Assembly: GCA_964433635.1 (NCBI GenBank)
Contig: CAYSSG010000036.1
Span: 1-19,105 of the forward strand
Direction: 5' to 3'
Length of the DNA: 19,105 nt
Origin: CAYSSG01 sp964433635
GTDB taxonomy: Bacteria > Atribacterota > Phoenicimicrobiia > Phoenicimicrobiales > Stramentimicrobiaceae
Positions within the stretch are counted from its first letter, which is position 1, and every line of letters starts with the position of its first letter. This document shows, in pieces, positions 1-6,902 of this stretch. The notes under the pieces are model-generated. The model was not told where the DNA came from, searched no databases, and was given only the letters and a program-made list of their open reading frames with translations. Position numbers and translations under genes: made by a program.

Positions 1-40
1 AGTTAATTATCATTTTTTGATAGATGGAATACTTTAGGAA

Positions 41-823
41 TTATCTGTATTTTACTTTCATTAAATATAATCCATTTGCCGGTACTACCTTTCCAGATTT
101 TTGACTGTCTTTATGTTTAAGAATCTTTATCATTTCCTCCGGTTTTTTCTGACAGCTTGAAAAATCCATCAGTGTACCAATAATCATTCTAACCATCTTA
201 TATAAGAATGCATCGGCTTCAATTGAAAATGATACTAATTCACCCTTTTTCATGATGGAAATATTTTTGATGTTCCTTATTCTGTTCTCTATCATTTTAC
301 CTTTTCCCTGATTAAAACAACTAAAAGCGCTGAAATCATGATACCCTGTGAGAAAGAAGGCAGCTTTTCTCAATTTATTAATATCCAGTTTTTTATTATA
401 GTAATAATAATAATTTTTTAAAAATGCGTCCCTGGCTGACAAATTTTCCAATCTGTTCAATTTATTCAAAATGTAATAATGATATATTTTACTTTTAGCA
501 CTGTATCTGGCATGAAAGGTTATATTGACTTTACGGGCAGATAGAATTCTGATATCCCCGGGTAATTGCTGATTTAATATGGTAGACCATTTATCGATTG
601 GAATTGATGCCTCAGTGAAAAAATTAGCAACTTGACCAAAAGCATGGACACCTGCATCGGTTCTTCCGGAACCATATATTTTTAACTGTGTTTCACCGGT
701 AATCTTTCTTATTTGACTTTCTATAGTTCCCTGAATCGATCTTTTTTCTTTTTGCCTCTGCCAGCCGGAATAATTTGTACCATCATATGCGATGGTCATT
801 TTAATATTTTTTTTCAGATTCAT
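41..823 (-). CDS. truA: tRNA pseudouridine(38-40) synthase TruA
   Basis: TruA converts uridines 38 to 40 of the tRNA anticodon stem to pseudouridine in the cytoplasm. The protein is about 260 residues, normal for the family. The N-terminal strand AYDGTNYSGWQRQ is typical, and the catalytic aspartate lies in GSGRTDAGVHA (about residues 51-61). The later segment with SFSIEADAFLYKMVRMIIGT matches the conserved second half. I chose the ATG at 823; a GTG directly before it (826) and an ATG at 799 are alternatives, and the ribosome binding site is weak (GGGA). It follows ecfT by 18 bases, the usual ecfA-ecfA'-ecfT-truA order, so it is probably co-transcribed. Identification is firm. Confidence 0.95.
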   Translation of the reverse strand: MNLKKNIKMTIAYDGTNYSGWQRQKEKRSIQGTIESQIRKITGETQLKIYGSGRTDAGVHAFGQVANFFTEASIPIDKWSTILNQQLPGDIRILSARKVNITFHARYSAKSKIYHYYILNKLNRLENLSARDAFLKNYYYYYNKKLDINKLRKAAFFLTGYHDFSAFSCFNQGKGKMIENRIRNIKNISIMKKGELVSFSIEADAFLYKMVRMIIGTLMDFSSCQKKPEEMIKILKHKDSQKSGKVVPANGLYLMKVKYR

Positions 824-841
824 CACTCAAATCCCATCGTA

Positions 842-1633
842 TTATCTGTAAGCACAAAGAATAATCAAAATGCTTATGGAGAAAAATATATTGTCAATCA
901 TTTTTATGGAAAGGGTACGATAATGTGTTCTACCTTCTCCCCCTCGATAACATCTTGCCTCCATCGCTATGGCTAAATCATCAGCCCGATGAAAAGCATT
1001 AATAAACAGAGGGATAATAATGGGAAGAATATTTTTGACTCTTTTGATTATATTTCCGCTTTCAAAATCTGCACCTCTTGCAATCTGTGCTTTTATTATT
1101 TTCTCAGTTTCTTCCATCAATGTCGGAATGAAGCGGAGTGCAATGGTCATCATCATAGCAATTTCATGGGCTGGTATTTTTAAGAATTTTAGAATAGACA
1201 ATAATCGTTCAATTCCATATGTTAAAGAAATGGGAGATGTGGTTAAAGTCATCCATGAAGTAGCTATCATTAATAGAAACAGCCGAACAGCAATAAATAA
1301 TCCTTTGTACAGACCCTCTCTGGTTATTTTAAAGAACCATACTTGGCCGATCGTTTCTCCCTGTGTGGTAAAAAGATGTATTAAGATAGTCAGGAAAATA
1401 ATCAGGAGTAATGGTTTGATGCCCTTTAATACGAATTTAGGGTGAACCTTTGATAAATAAATACTCGTAAGTAAATAAAGTCCGATGATAAAAAAACCAA
1501 ACCATGATTTGATTAAGAATACAGTTACAATAATGAAAAAGGTAATTAGTATCTTGATTCTGGGATCAAGATGATGGATGAGAGAATCCTTGTGAATATA
1601 TTGCCCAATGGTTAAATTTCTAAAAAATTTCAT
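842..1633 (-). CDS. ecfT: ECF transporter transmembrane (T) component EcfT
   Basis: This is the membrane coupling subunit of an energy-coupling factor (ECF) importer. It links the two ATPases to substrate-binding S proteins for vitamins or metal ions. The 263-residue protein has several hydrophobic segments (about residues 27-60, 74-89, 110-132 and 245-260). Its C-terminal cytoplasmic part carries the two coupling motifs: ARG in AQIARGADFE (about 182-191) and ARC in AMEARCYRGGEGRT (about 223-236). The ATG start is 9 bases after the ecfA' stop, with only a weak ribosome binding site, so coupling to ecfA' translation is likely. No S component lies in the window, so the substrate cannot be named; a shared (group II) module is inferred. 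Confidence 0.93.
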   Translation of the reverse strand: MKFFRNLTIGQYIHKDSLIHHLDPRIKILITFFIIVTVFLIKSWFGFFIIGLYLLTSIYLSKVHPKFVLKGIKPLLLIIFLTILIHLFTTQGETIGQVWFFKITREGLYKGLFIAVRLFLLMIATSWMTLTTSPISLTYGIERLLSILKFLKIPAHEIAMMMTIALRFIPTLMEETEKIIKAQIARGADFESGNIIKRVKNILPIIIPLFINAFHRADDLAIAMEARCYRGGEGRTHYRTLSIKMIDNIFFSISILIILCAYR

Positions 1634-1642
1634 TTAGTTGCT

Positions 1643-2503
1643 CTATTTTATCCTTTTAGCTAATTTTAATATTTCTTTCTTTGCCTCATTTATCGTTAAT
1701 ACACCTGAATTAACAGGTCTACCCATCTGTCTTAATTGATGCATAATAGAGGTAACAGATGGTAAAGCTAACCCGATATTTTCCAGGGTTCTAGCGTACT
1801 CTTCGAATATTGTCCTGGGCTTATCATCCATGATAATCTCTCCTTTTTCCATAACCAGCAACCTTTCCGCTAACTCAGCAACAACCTCCATATTGTGAGA
1901 TACCAGAATAATGGTTTTATGAAAGGTATGATGAAGTTCCTTAATTATTTTTAATAATTCACGGCGGTTTAGAGGATCAAGACTTGCAGTTGGTTCATCC
2001 AGGATGATGATTTCGGGTTCTAGGGATAAAATGCTGGCGATGGCGACTCTTCGCATTTCACCACCGCTTAGGCAAAAGGGAGATATATCTTTATAATGAT
2101 GATAGTCCATTTTTACCATTTCCAGCGCTTTCATGACCTTTTGTTCTAATAAATGGTTTTCTATACCCATATTTTTTGGTCCAAAGGCTACTTCTTTAAA
2201 TATAGTCTCTTCGAAAAGTTGATTTTCAGGATATTGAAAGGTAAGCCCAATTTTTTTTCTTATTTCTCTAAGGGTATTTTTATCTTTATTAATATTAATT
2301 CCATTAAATAAGACTTCCCCGTCAGTCGGTTCGAGTAAACCATTAAAAAGTTGTAATAGCGTTGTTTTCCCACAGCCTGTATGTCCAATAATTCCGATAA
2401 ATTCACCTTCGTTAATTTTAATATTAATAAATCTTAATGCCTCTTTTTCAAAAGGCATATGCAAATTATAGGTAAAGGAAACATTTTTCAGATGAATAAA
2501 CAT
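1643..2503 (-). CDS. ecfA2: ECF transporter ATP-binding protein (EcfA', second ATPase)
   Basis: One of the two ABC ATPases that power an ECF-type vitamin or metal importer. The 286-residue sequence has Walker A GHTGCGKTT (40-48), Q-loop Gln 90 in LTFQYPENQLF, signature LSGGEMRR (145-152), Walker B IIILDEP (165-171) and the switch His 203 in VSHNM. The C-terminal tail beyond about residue 225, with the LALPSV segment, is typical of the EcfA family. Its ATG lies 16 bases inside the end of the preceding ATPase gene with a poor ribosome binding site, which points to translational coupling and equal production of the two ATPases. Which of the two corresponds to EcfA1 or EcfA2 is assigned from gene order and signature sequence, so the symbol is less certain than the family. 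Confidence 0.92.
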   Translation of the reverse strand: MFIHLKNVSFTYNLHMPFEKEALRFINIKINEGEFIGIIGHTGCGKTTLLQLFNGLLEPTDGEVLFNGININKDKNTLREIRKKIGLTFQYPENQLFEETIFKEVAFGPKNMGIENHLLEQKVMKALEMVKMDYHHYKDISPFCLSGGEMRRVAIASILSLEPEIIILDEPTASLDPLNRRELLKIIKELHHTFHKTIILVSHNMEVVAELAERLLVMEKGEIIMDDKPRTIFEEYARTLENIGLALPSVTSIMHQLRQMGRPVNSGVLTINEAKKEILKLAKRIK

Positions 2504-3318
2504 AATTTCTCGATCATTTCTTTCTCATTTAATATATTGGGAGGAATATTAATACCATTATGATGAAGTAGCCTTGCCAGTCTTGTTACCTGTGGTAATT
2601 CTAAATTTAATTTCGTCAGTATCTTTTCATGTAGAAAAATATCTTTTGGCAAGCCGTGTAGCGCTATTTTTCCGTTTTCCATTACAATAATCTTGTCAAA
2701 TTGGGCCGCCTCAGACATAAAATGAGTTATATAGATTACCGTCATCCCTTCTTCTCTATTTAATTTCTTAATAATTTCTAGGACTTCTTTTCTTCCCTTG
2801 GGGTCAAGCATAGAAGTTGGTTCATCGAAAACTAAATGAGATGTACGCATAGCCAGAGCTCCGGCAATGACAACTTTTTGCTTTTGTCCTCCTGAAAGAA
2901 GGTGTGGTTCACTCTCTCTAAGATCAGTTATGCCAACAACATTTAAAGCCCATTTGACCCTTTTTTCCATTTCATGTTTTTCTATACCGATGTTCTCCAG
3001 ACCAAAAGCAATATCATCCTCAACTGTTGTGGCAACTAATTGGTTATCCGGATTCTGAAAAACCATACCAATTTTTTTTCTTATCTCCCATATGCTGCCT
3101 TTATCTCTGGTATTATAGTTATCAATCATCACGTTTCCCTTGTGAGGAAGTAATAATCCGTTCAGATGCTTGGCCAAAGTTGTTTTTCCTGAACCATTTG
3201 CACCAATAATCACAAGAAAGTCTCCATCATTGATCCTTAAATGAATATCCGACAAAGAGACAATCTCGTTTCCTTTATCACCATGGTAGATGTGCGTCAC
3301 ATGATCAAATACTATCAA
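2488..3318 (-). CDS. ecfA1: ECF transporter ATP-binding protein (EcfA, first ATPase)
   Basis: ABC ATPase that pairs with the downstream gene product to drive an ECF importer. The 276-residue protein shows Walker A GANGSGKTT (39-47), Q-loop Gln 88 in MVFQNPDNQLV, signature LSGGQKQ (141-147), Walker B LVFDEP (162-167) and switch His 199. The QNPDNQ Q-loop is typical of ECF and cobalt-type ATPases. The start appears to be TTG, with AGGA five bases upstream. A 119-base spacer separates it from rplQ and holds a terminator-like hairpin, so this gene may begin a separate transcript or depend on readthrough. No promoter could be recognised with confidence. Confidence 0.92.
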   Translation of the reverse strand: MIVFDHVTHIYHGDKGNEIVSLSDIHLRINDGDFLVIIGANGSGKTTLAKHLNGLLLPHKGNVMIDNYNTRDKGSIWEIRKKIGMVFQNPDNQLVATTVEDDIAFGLENIGIEKHEMEKRVKWALNVVGITDLRESEPHLLSGGQKQKVVIAGALAMRTSHLVFDEPTSMLDPKGRKEVLEIIKKLNREEGMTVIYITHFMSEAAQFDKIIVMENGKIALHGLPKDIFLHEKILTKLNLELPQVTRLARLLHHNGINIPPNILNEKEMIEKLCLFI

Positions 3319-3350
3319 TGATATCCTGCCTTTTCTATTAAAACATCGTC

Positions 3351-3413
3351 AAAAAATGAAAAGGTTAAAAAGCAGGCAGATGCATTATCTTTCCATCCTG
3401 ACAATTTAACCTT
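3351..3413 (-). terminator. Possible intrinsic terminator after rplQ
   Basis: Read on the minus strand, AAGGTTAAA (3413-3405) pairs perfectly with TTTAACCTT (3369-3361). The intervening 35 bases contain further partial pairing (CAGG/CCTG and ATG/CAT). The outer stem is followed by TTCATTTTTT (3360-3351), a broken U-tract. It sits 25 bases past the rplQ stop and before the ECF genes, where the alpha block would be expected to end. The stem is AT-rich and the loop large, so termination may be partial. Confidence 0.42.
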
Positions 3414-3437
3414 ATAGTGATATTTAAATGTATTTTA

Positions 3438-3791
3438 TTATTTTACGAATTCTATAATAGCCATCGGAGATGAATCTCCTTTTCGAAAGCCAGCTTTAAT
3501 AATTCTTGTGTACCCACCCTCTCTTTCTTTATATTGAGGGCCAATCTCTTCGAAGAGAAGTTTAATAGCCTGTTTATTTTGAATAAATTTAAAAACCTGT
3601 CTTTTTGTCTGTAGATTATCTTCCTTGGCAATGGTGACCATTTTTTCTAAATATTTTTGTAATTCTTTTGCCTTGGGAAGTGTTGTATTGATTTTTCGAT
3701 TATTAATCATAGAAATGGCTAAATTGGATAATAGTGCCTTTCGATGACTTGTATCTACATTTAACTTTCTTTTTAAGTATCTGTGTCTCAT
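3438..3791 (-). CDS. rplQ: 50S ribosomal protein L17
   Basis: L17 is a large-subunit protein near the exit-tunnel region. The 117-residue product starts MRHRYLKRKLN and contains the family's SHRKALLSNLA segment, then the C-terminal GGYTRIIKAGFRKGDSSPMAIIEFV. The ATG at 3791 is preferred over the longer open frame because GGAG lies 8 bases upstream and the protein then begins as the family does. It starts 16 bases after the rpoA stop, the standard last pair of the alpha block. Identification is secure. Confidence 0.97.
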   Translation of the reverse strand: MRHRYLKRKLNVDTSHRKALLSNLAISMINNRKINTTLPKAKELQKYLEKMVTIAKEDNLQTKRQVFKFIQNKQAIKLLFEEIGPQYKEREGGYTRIIKAGFRKGDSSPMAIIEFVK

Positions 3792-3807
3792 TAGACCATC
3801 TCCTTTG

Positions 3808-4758
3808 TTATTCAAAATCTTTTAAAGTAAATCCTAATTCCTTTACTTTGTCTTTGATTTCTTCAAAAGATTTTTTACCCAGATTCTTTATACCCATAAT
3901 TTCATCTTCTGTTTTGTTTACAATTTCACCAAATGTGTTGATATTTGATTTTTTTAGACAGTTATAGGATCTGACAGAGAGATCAAGTTCTTCTATGCTC
4001 TTTTCTAAAAGTTTCTTTTGCTCATTATCTTCGTTCTCTTCACCAAAGGTCTTATCAGTAACCGATTCCGTTTCATCAGGAGAAAATTTATTAAAGATTT
4101 TTAAATATTTAATTAGAATACTTGATGATCTACTTAATGCTTCATCAGGTAAAGTGCTCTTATTGGTATAGATATCCATTATCAGCTTTTCACAGTTCAC
4201 ATAATGGGCAGAACTTGTTTTTTCAACTGTATAAGACACTTTAGTCACAGGAGAAAACATGGAATCAATATTGATAAAGTTAATAGCTTGATCTTTTTTC
4301 TTATTTTCTGGAGCCATAACATAGCCGGTTCCCATCTCCACTATGATCTCCATATCTAATTTGCCATCATGACTCAATGTAGCAATCTTATGATCAGGAT
4401 TTAGGATTTCAACATTAATATTAGGAGTAATGTCGCCTGATTTGACAACTTTCTTTCCGCTTGCTTTTAAGCGCAGAACTTCTGAATCGCCTCCATACAT
4501 CTTAAAAATGATTTCTTTTATGTTAAGTATCATCTCATTAACATCTTCTTTTACACCGGGTAGGTTGGAGAATTCATGAACAACCCCTTCAATTCTGATT
4601 GCAGTTGCACTAGCGCCAGGAAGAGAAGATAATAAAACTCTTCTTAAGGAATTACCTAATGTAGTACCATATCCCCTGTCTAAAGGTTCAATGATAAATC
4701 TGCCATAACTATCGGTTAAATTTTCAACTTTTATTTTTATATCATTCATTTCTAACAA
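3808..4758 (-). CDS. rpoA: DNA-directed RNA polymerase subunit alpha
   Basis: Alpha dimerises to scaffold RNA polymerase assembly, and its C-terminal domain contacts promoter UP elements and activators. From the chosen start the protein is 316 residues, close to the usual 314-330. The N-terminal domain shows EPLDRGYGTTLGNSLRRVLLSSLPG (in part about 24-48). An acidic linker (about 229-255) precedes the C-terminal domain, with SVRSYNCLK (Arg 263, equivalent to the DNA-binding Arg 265 of E. coli) and NLGKKSFEEIK. The start appears to be a TTG at 4758: GGAAGGAG lies 10 bases upstream, while the ATG three codons on (4749) is too far from it. It lies 39 bases after rpsD. Confidence 0.96.
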   Translation of the reverse strand: MLEMNDIKIKVENLTDSYGRFIIEPLDRGYGTTLGNSLRRVLLSSLPGASATAIRIEGVVHEFSNLPGVKEDVNEMILNIKEIIFKMYGGDSEVLRLKASGKKVVKSGDITPNINVEILNPDHKIATLSHDGKLDMEIIVEMGTGYVMAPENKKKDQAINFINIDSMFSPVTKVSYTVEKTSSAHYVNCEKLIMDIYTNKSTLPDEALSRSSSILIKYLKIFNKFSPDETESVTDKTFGEENEDNEQKKLLEKSIEELDLSVRSYNCLKKSNINTFGEIVNKTEDEIMGIKNLGKKSFEEIKDKVKELGFTLKDFE

Positions 4759-4797
4759 TTGATTATCTCTCCTTCCGGAAATATTATGTACCAAAAA

Positions 4798-5430
4798 TTA
4801 TCTGGAATAATATTCTACAATTAACTTGTCGTCAACAGGCAAATCAATATCTTCCTTAGAAGGTAGTCTGATAACTTTTCCTCTTAAGTTGTTAATATCA
4901 ATTTCGAGCCAGGCAGGAGCATTTAATTCTCTCTTTTCTTCTTTCAGGTCTTTAAATTCCTGGATTGACTGACTCTTTGCCTTGATTTCAATAACATCAT
5001 TTAACTCTACCATATAGGACGGGATATTAACTTTTTTACCGTTTACCGTGACGTGAGAATGCTTAACAATTTGCCGAGCCTTAGCTCTTGATTGAACAAA
5101 ACCTATACGATAAATGACATTATCTAACCTTCTCTCTAAGAATTGAATGAAATTTTCACCGGTTACACCATGTTTCTTTTCTGCTTTTGTGAAAAGATTA
5201 CTGAATTGTTTTTCAAGCAATCCATAAATATCTTTCATCTTTTGCTTTTCTTTCAGCTGAATAGCATAATTAGACAATTTTCTCACTCTTCTGCTTTGAG
5301 TTCCCTTACCGGGTGCTGTAGCTCTTTTATCCACAGCACATTTATCAGTGTAACACCGGTCTCCCTTTAAAAATAATTTAGTTCCCTGTCTTCGGCAAAG
5401 CCGACAGACAGGACCCCTATATCTTGCCAT
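4798..5430 (-). CDS. rpsD: 30S ribosomal protein S4, zinc-binding form
   Basis: S4 is a primary 16S rRNA-binding protein that starts small-subunit assembly and helps decoding accuracy. In several bacteria it represses its own mRNA. The protein is 210 residues. Cys 9, 12, 26 and 31 (CRLC and CYTDKC) form the zinc-binding N-terminus found in some lineages. The S4 RNA-binding domain follows at about 96-150, with RRLDNVIYRIGF and KHSHVTVNGKKV. The ATG has AAGGAGG six bases upstream. A 116-base leader with a hairpin separates it from rpsK, long compared with most neighbours, which would suit autoregulation. Confidence 0.97.
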   Translation of the reverse strand: MARYRGPVCRLCRRQGTKLFLKGDRCYTDKCAVDKRATAPGKGTQSRRVRKLSNYAIQLKEKQKMKDIYGLLEKQFSNLFTKAEKKHGVTGENFIQFLERRLDNVIYRIGFVQSRAKARQIVKHSHVTVNGKKVNIPSYMVELNDVIEIKAKSQSIQEFKDLKEEKRELNAPAWLEIDINNLRGKVIRLPSKEDIDLPVDDKLIVEYYSR

Positions 5431-5487
5431 GTCTTGCCTCCTTAGGTAAAATCAATTGTAAAAAATATTTCATAACCATTTCTTCAC

Positions 5488-5522
5488 TATCTATTCATCA
5501 GCTCTCATGATGATTATAGATA
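5488..5522 (-). promoter_or_regulatory. Hairpin in the rpsD leader, candidate S4 control element
   Basis: On the minus strand TATCTAT-AA-TCATCA (5522-5508) pairs with TGATGA-ATAGATA (5500-5488), giving 13 base pairs with a two-base bulge and a seven-base loop TGAGAGC. It lies in the spacer between rpsK and rpsD, about 57 bases upstream of the rpsD start. No U-tract follows, so it is not a clear terminator. S4 is known to autoregulate through leader RNA in E. coli and B. subtilis; applying that here is inference. Confidence 0.35.
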
Positions 5523-5546
5523 GGTCTGTATATCAAATGGAATTAT

Positions 5547-5945
5547 TCAGACCCTCCTTTGTTTAGGAGGTCTGCAACCATTATGAGGTATGGGTGTAAC
5601 ATCTCTTATGGTATTTATTTTAAAGCCTATTGCCTGTAATGAGCGAATAGCAGTTTCTCTTCCGGAACCTGGACCTTTTACGTAGACATCGATCTCTTTC
5701 ATTCCTTGATCCATTGCTTTTTTCCCTGCTTCCTCAGCTGTTCTCTGTGCGGCAAAAGAAGTACTTTTTTTACTCCCTTTATTTCCAATAGATCCCGCAC
5801 TAGCCCATGCAACAATATTACCCTCTGTATCAGAAATACCAACAATGGTATTATTAAAAGTAGATTGAATATGAACAACACCTTTTAATATATTTTTTCT
5901 AACCTTTTTCTTGCGGACTTTTTTGGTTTCCTTTTTTGCAGCCAA
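5547..5945 (-). CDS. rpsK: 30S ribosomal protein S11
   Basis: S11 forms part of the small-subunit platform near the mRNA exit. The 132-residue product has the lysine-rich N-terminus, then HIQSTFNNTIVGISD, AQRTAEEAGKKA and the conserved tail RDVTPIPHNGCRPPKQRRV. The start is taken as TTG at 5945, giving MAAKK as in the family, with AGGAG nine bases upstream. A GTG two codons earlier (5951) is only three bases from that site, so is less likely. It follows rpsM by 46 bases. Confidence 0.96.
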   Translation of the reverse strand: MAAKKETKKVRKKKVRKNILKGVVHIQSTFNNTIVGISDTEGNIVAWASAGSIGNKGSKKSTSFAAQRTAEEAGKKAMDQGMKEIDVYVKGPGSGRETAIRSLQAIGFKINTIRDVTPIPHNGCRPPKQRRV

Positions 5946-5991
5946 TCCCACCTTCTCCTTTCAGTTTATTAAAATAGCGATCTTATTATTT

Positions 5992-6366
5992 TTATGATTT
6001 ACTTCTTTTTACACCAACTGTCTTTCTGGGTCCTTTTCTTGTCCTGGCATTGGTACTGGTTCTCTGGCCTCTTACCGGAAGTCCTTTTTTATGCCTCAAA
6101 CCTCGATAAGAACCGATTTCCATCAAACGTTTAATATCAGCTGTTTTTTGGCTTCTTAACTCCCCTTCAACTTTAAAATTCTTTCCGATAATGTCTCTGA
6201 TCTTATTAATTTCATCATCCTTTAAATCTTTTATCTTTGTCTCAAATTGAATGTCAGCCTCTTTTAATATTTTTCGAGAAAGCGTATATCCGATGCCATA
6301 GATATATGTTAATGCACAATCAACATTTTTATTCTTAGGTAAATCAACGCCGCTGATTCTAGCCAT
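5992..6366 (-). CDS. rpsM: 30S ribosomal protein S13
   Basis: S13 lies in the head of the small subunit and contacts the large subunit and P-site tRNA. The 124-residue protein begins MARISGVDLPKNK, contains the helix-two-turns-helix region YIYGIGYTLSRKIL, the RGLRHKKGLPVRGQRT motif and a basic tail TRKGPRKTVGVKRSK that would reach tRNA. The ATG has AAGGAAGGAG upstream. It follows rpmJ by 21 bases, the usual order. Confidence 0.97.
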   Translation of the reverse strand: MARISGVDLPKNKNVDCALTYIYGIGYTLSRKILKEADIQFETKIKDLKDDEINKIRDIIGKNFKVEGELRSQKTADIKRLMEIGSYRGLRHKKGLPVRGQRTSTNARTRKGPRKTVGVKRSKS

Positions 6367-6387
6367 ATTGAAAGACTCCTTCCTTCA

Positions 6388-6504
6388 TTATTTCCCCTGT
6401 TTTTGTTTATGTTTAGGATTATTACAAATAACCATTATAATACCATTTCTTTTGATTAATTTACATTTCTCGCAAATTTTCTTGACCGATGACCTGACTT
6501 TCAT
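6388..6504 (-). CDS. rpmJ: 50S ribosomal protein L36, zinc-binding form
   Basis: A 38-residue gene that begins MKVRSSVKKICEKCK and ends NPKHKQKQGK. L36 is the smallest large-subunit protein and holds a zinc ion; the ligands here are Cys 11, Cys 14, Cys 27 and His 32, all present, so this is the C+ form. The ATG at 6504 follows AAGGAGAGG, the nearest GAGG being 10 bases upstream. The 127-base spacer from infA contains a strong palindrome that ends right at this ribosome binding site. Confidence 0.96.
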   Translation of the reverse strand: MKVRSSVKKICEKCKLIKRNGIIMVICNNPKHKQKQGK

Positions 6505-6522
6505 TTTATCCAATCCTCTCCT

Positions 6523-6557
6523 TGAATGATCAGAGGATTAAATCCTCTGATCATTCA
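6523..6557. promoter_or_regulatory. 35-base near-perfect palindrome before rpmJ
   Basis: Two 17-base arms (6523-6539 and 6541-6557) are exact reverse complements around the single base 6540. As minus-strand RNA this gives about 16 pairs with a three-base loop, ending directly at the AAGGAGAGG of rpmJ. The arm motif AGAGGATT (minus, 6548-6541) recurs in the ribosome binding region (6519-6512), so the AATCCTCT of the 3' arm could pair with either copy. No U-tract follows on the minus strand, which argues against a terminator for the operon; on the plus strand TAATTTTTG follows. It may be an operator, RNA control or processing element. Confidence 0.6.
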
Positions 6558-6631
6558 TAATTTTTGTCAGTTAATAAAATATCCATTTGTGTTCTGATAC
6601 ATTAACTAATGATTAACATGTTAGATTATAA

Positions 6632-6847
6632 TTATAAGCGATATACAATTCTGCCACGATTTAGATCGTAAGGAGATATTTCTACCTTCACTTTATCACC
6701 AGGTAGAATACGAATGAAATTCATTCTAATCTTACCGGATATATGCGCTAAAACCTCACAACCATTCTCTAATTCAACTTTAAATGTGGCATTTGGTAAG
6801 GCTTGAGTAACTTTTCCTTTCATTTCGACATATTTTTCTTTTCCCAT
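6632..6847 (-). CDS. infA: Translation initiation factor IF-1
   Basis: IF-1 binds the A site of the 30S subunit during initiation. The 71-residue protein is a single OB-fold: VEMKGKVTQALPNATFKVELE, then VLAHISGKIRMNFIRILPGDKVKVEISPYDLNRGRIVYR. The ATG at 6847 is chosen over an in-frame ATG five codons upstream (6862) because GGAG then sits nine bases away and the length matches the family's 72. It follows map by 55 bases in the secY-adk-map-infA order seen in Firmicutes. Confidence 0.96.
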   Translation of the reverse strand: MGKEKYVEMKGKVTQALPNATFKVELENGCEVLAHISGKIRMNFIRILPGDKVKVEISPYDLNRGRIVYRL

Positions 6848-6902
6848 TAAAACCATCTCCATTTATAAAACACAGAATACAAGTATCCTTTGTTTATGAT
6901 TT

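Noticed and set aside
1..40. Start of a further gene (such as rplM) at the left edge
   Set aside because: Only 40 bases remain after truA; an ATG occurs on the minus strand but the few visible codons do not match the L13 N-terminus.
713..1445. Several plus-strand open frames of 60-140 codons opposite truA and ecfT
   Set aside because: They lie antisense to genes with clear family motifs, have odd Phe/Ile/Ser-rich translations without recognisable domains, and lack clear ribosome binding sites.
5699..5881. A 60-codon minus-strand frame inside rpsK in another frame
   Set aside because: Fully contained in the S11 gene; the translation is hydrophobic then basic, with no family match I recognise.
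6523..6570. Palindrome before rpmJ as an intrinsic terminator
   Set aside because: On the operon strand the stem is followed by the rpmJ ribosome binding site and not by a U-tract. The T-run lies only on the opposite strand, where no gene is read.
6605..6645. Two TATAAT-like sequences at the end of infA as a promoter for rpmJ and the alpha block
   Set aside because: No -35 hexamer at suitable spacing; such motifs are expected by chance in sequence this AT-rich.
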